Positions 6,801 through 7,173 of a stretch of DNA of 7,173 nt are shown here, piece after piece (within the stretch, counting starts at the first letter, position 1; every line of letters starts with the position of its first letter). Source of the DNA: Alphaproteobacteria bacterium (GTDB taxonomy: Bacteria; Pseudomonadota; Alphaproteobacteria; Micavibrionales; SZUA-601); contig QKJH01000029.1 in the NCBI GenBank assembly GCA_003250865.1, forward strand, positions 1-7,173, read 5' to 3'. The translations under genes and the position numbers were made by a program. The notes under the pieces are model-generated. The model saw only the letters and a program-made list of their open reading frames with translations. It was not told where the DNA came from and did not search any database.

Positions 6801-7173
6801 ACGCATCAGCTCGATATACAGGCGGTCACCGAAAATACCATGCAATTCTTCCAGCAAGGCGCGCGCGTCCTGAGGATGACCATTGGCCAACAGCTTGTCA
6901 ATCGGCCCTGTATAACCGCCCGTCAAACAGATTAACCCCCCGTTACATTCGCGGAGCAATTCCATCGTCACGGCAAACGGGTCGGTCGCATCTTTTTTTA
7001 GATAGCCACGCGATAAAATGCGCGACAGATTAACAAACCCCTCTTCCGAGGTAACCAGCAGAACCATTTCCGGCAAACGCTTTGTCCCGTGATGGTCGGA
7101 GGCCTTTTTCACCTGCTCTTCGGATGTGGCAAAGGAAATCTGCGCGCCGAGTATGGGCTGTATCCCCGCTCCG
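3816..7173 (-). CDS. dnaE: DNA polymerase III subunit alpha, 5' end beyond the window
   Basis: This is the replicative polymerase catalytic subunit (family C, DnaE1). The gene is cut by the window edge. A GTG at 7112 is only an internal Val codon: the frame stays open to 7173 and encodes AGIQPILGAQISF, a conserved early PHP-domain segment, so I estimate about 60 N-terminal residues are missing. Numbering from that GTG, the PHP domain runs to about 210. The palm and active site carry GPGRGSGAGS (295-304), MPDFDVDF (335-342, catalytic Asp339 and Asp341) and FDFLG (Asp493). These three aspartates align with E. coli 401, 403 and 555 at a constant offset of 62. YQEQVMQ begins at 614, FNKSH at 685 and the helix-hairpin-helix IKGVG at 776. 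The internal beta-clamp motif QVNLF is at 858-862. An OB fold (about 950-1030) and a C-terminal domain follow. The PHP segment reads VATNNNFF where metal-binding forms have VATNDVHY, so PHP exonuclease activity is unlikely. The gene heads the apparent operon with etfB and etfA. Confidence 0.97.
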   Translation of the reverse strand, partial: GAGIQPILGAQISFATSEEQVKKASDHHGTKRLPEMVLLVTSEEGFVNLSRILSRGYLKKDATDPFAVTMELLRECNGGLICLTGGYTGPIDKLLANGHPQDARALLEELHGIFGDRLYIELMRHKGRTNEAVENAMIDMAYDMNIPLVATNNNFFAKPDMFTAHSALLCIAEGTYISDDNRRQETSDHYFKSPDDMCALFADLPEALQNTVTIAKRCLFHLKKRKPELPAYHTEGGRTEDEELKAQSAKGLDWRLEKYVYTPDMDEAKKAELRKQYFERMEYELGIIQSMGFPGYFLIVADFIQWAKDHDIPVGPGRGSGAGSVVAWALKITDLDPIHYGLLFERFLNPERVSMPDFDVDFCQSRREEVIQYVQNKYGRDHVAQIITFGKLQAKAVVRDVGRVLQMPYMAVDKISKLIPANPANPISLEEALDMEPQLREMMKADETVNRLIEIALQLEGLYRHASTHAAGVVIGNKPLEEICPLYQDPKSDMPATQFNMKFVEDISLIKFDFLGLKTLTVLQTALDNIHETEGRDDIDLLALPMQDDKTFNLMRGGQTVGVFQFESSGMQDIMRKAKPNRIEDLIALNSLYRPGPMDNIPTYIAVKDGEQEPDYMHPSLQGILEETYGIMVYQEQVMQLAQILAGYTLGGADLLRRAMGKKIKEAMDVERVKFVKGSKEVSDVDEEKSSAIFDQVAKFAGYGFNKSHAAAYSLIAYQTGYLKANYPHEFMAATMTLDMGNTDKINFFSQDLRNWKIELLTPDINRSRVTFAVERIKDAETGEERKAIRYALGAIKGVGAAAMAAVVAEREANGDFKDLNDFMNRVDLKSFSRKQLEVLAMAGAFDCFGMPRARIVTNADSIMRQAQNWAEEKNSGQVNLFGGGNNDAGGDFQTLIIEEVNEWPEMERLDNEQKAIGFYLSAHPLDSQFELLKKNRFMNFVDLKDKQMFESMNRNGSNRAQLAGVVVKRQEKQSDRGRYAFVTLSDRSGLYDVTVYSEPLAVYRDILSEGNLVAVTVEVMYRDDEPRMILRQAQMLDQILESKVKEITIRAEAPEALDGLERILCDKNKNGRVKVFLEIALADMGKTVHIEMDGGWSIPLDDQAYLKTLPGVQVMVS

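Noticed and set aside
1..7173. Mobile elements, CRISPR arrays, tRNA or rRNA genes, toxin-antitoxin or defence genes
   Set aside because: Nearly all of the window is accounted for by four housekeeping genes. The only gaps are 84 and 131 bases at 1-84 and 1975-2105, plus 10 bases at 3806-3815, and none contains such features.

Overview
The window looks like an ordinary chromosomal segment of a Gram-negative proteobacterium, most likely an alphaproteobacterium. This rests on the style of three proteins: a soluble lytic transglycosylase, a group I electron transfer flavoprotein, and a DnaE1-type polymerase. Base composition is roughly half GC by eye. Genus cannot be fixed from the sequence alone. 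I see no tRNA, rRNA, CRISPR array, insertion sequence, phage gene or integration scar.

Layout. Positions 1-84 hold a short AT-rich leader with a candidate sigma70-type promoter and a small palindrome. On the + strand, 85-1974 encodes an exported lytic transglycosylase of the Slt70 type. A 131-base convergent intergenic region (1975-2105) holds two hairpins. The second, followed by a T-run, is a convincing intrinsic terminator for the transglycosylase gene. The rest is on the - strand and reads, in transcription order, dnaE (enters from beyond 7173, ends 3816), etfB (3805-3050) and etfA (3053-2106). These three genes are packed as one operon: 10 bases separate dnaE from etfB, the etfB Shine-Dalgarno sequence touches the dnaE stop, and etfB and etfA overlap by an ATGA.

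Function. EtfA and EtfB form the heterodimeric FAD/AMP protein that carries electrons from acyl-CoA dehydrogenases to ETF:ubiquinone oxidoreductase. DnaE is the replicative polymerase alpha subunit and works with the beta clamp; its clamp-binding motif is visible. The transglycosylase remodels periplasmic peptidoglycan and is independent of the other three. Placing a replicative polymerase directly upstream of etfBA is the most notable feature of the arrangement, but no mechanistic link is shown. Other points worth a look are changed residues in ETF flavin and partner-docking motifs, a degenerate PHP metal site in DnaE, and a terminator stem that is better formed in one strand's RNA than in the other's. 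I found no evidence of a previously undescribed system.
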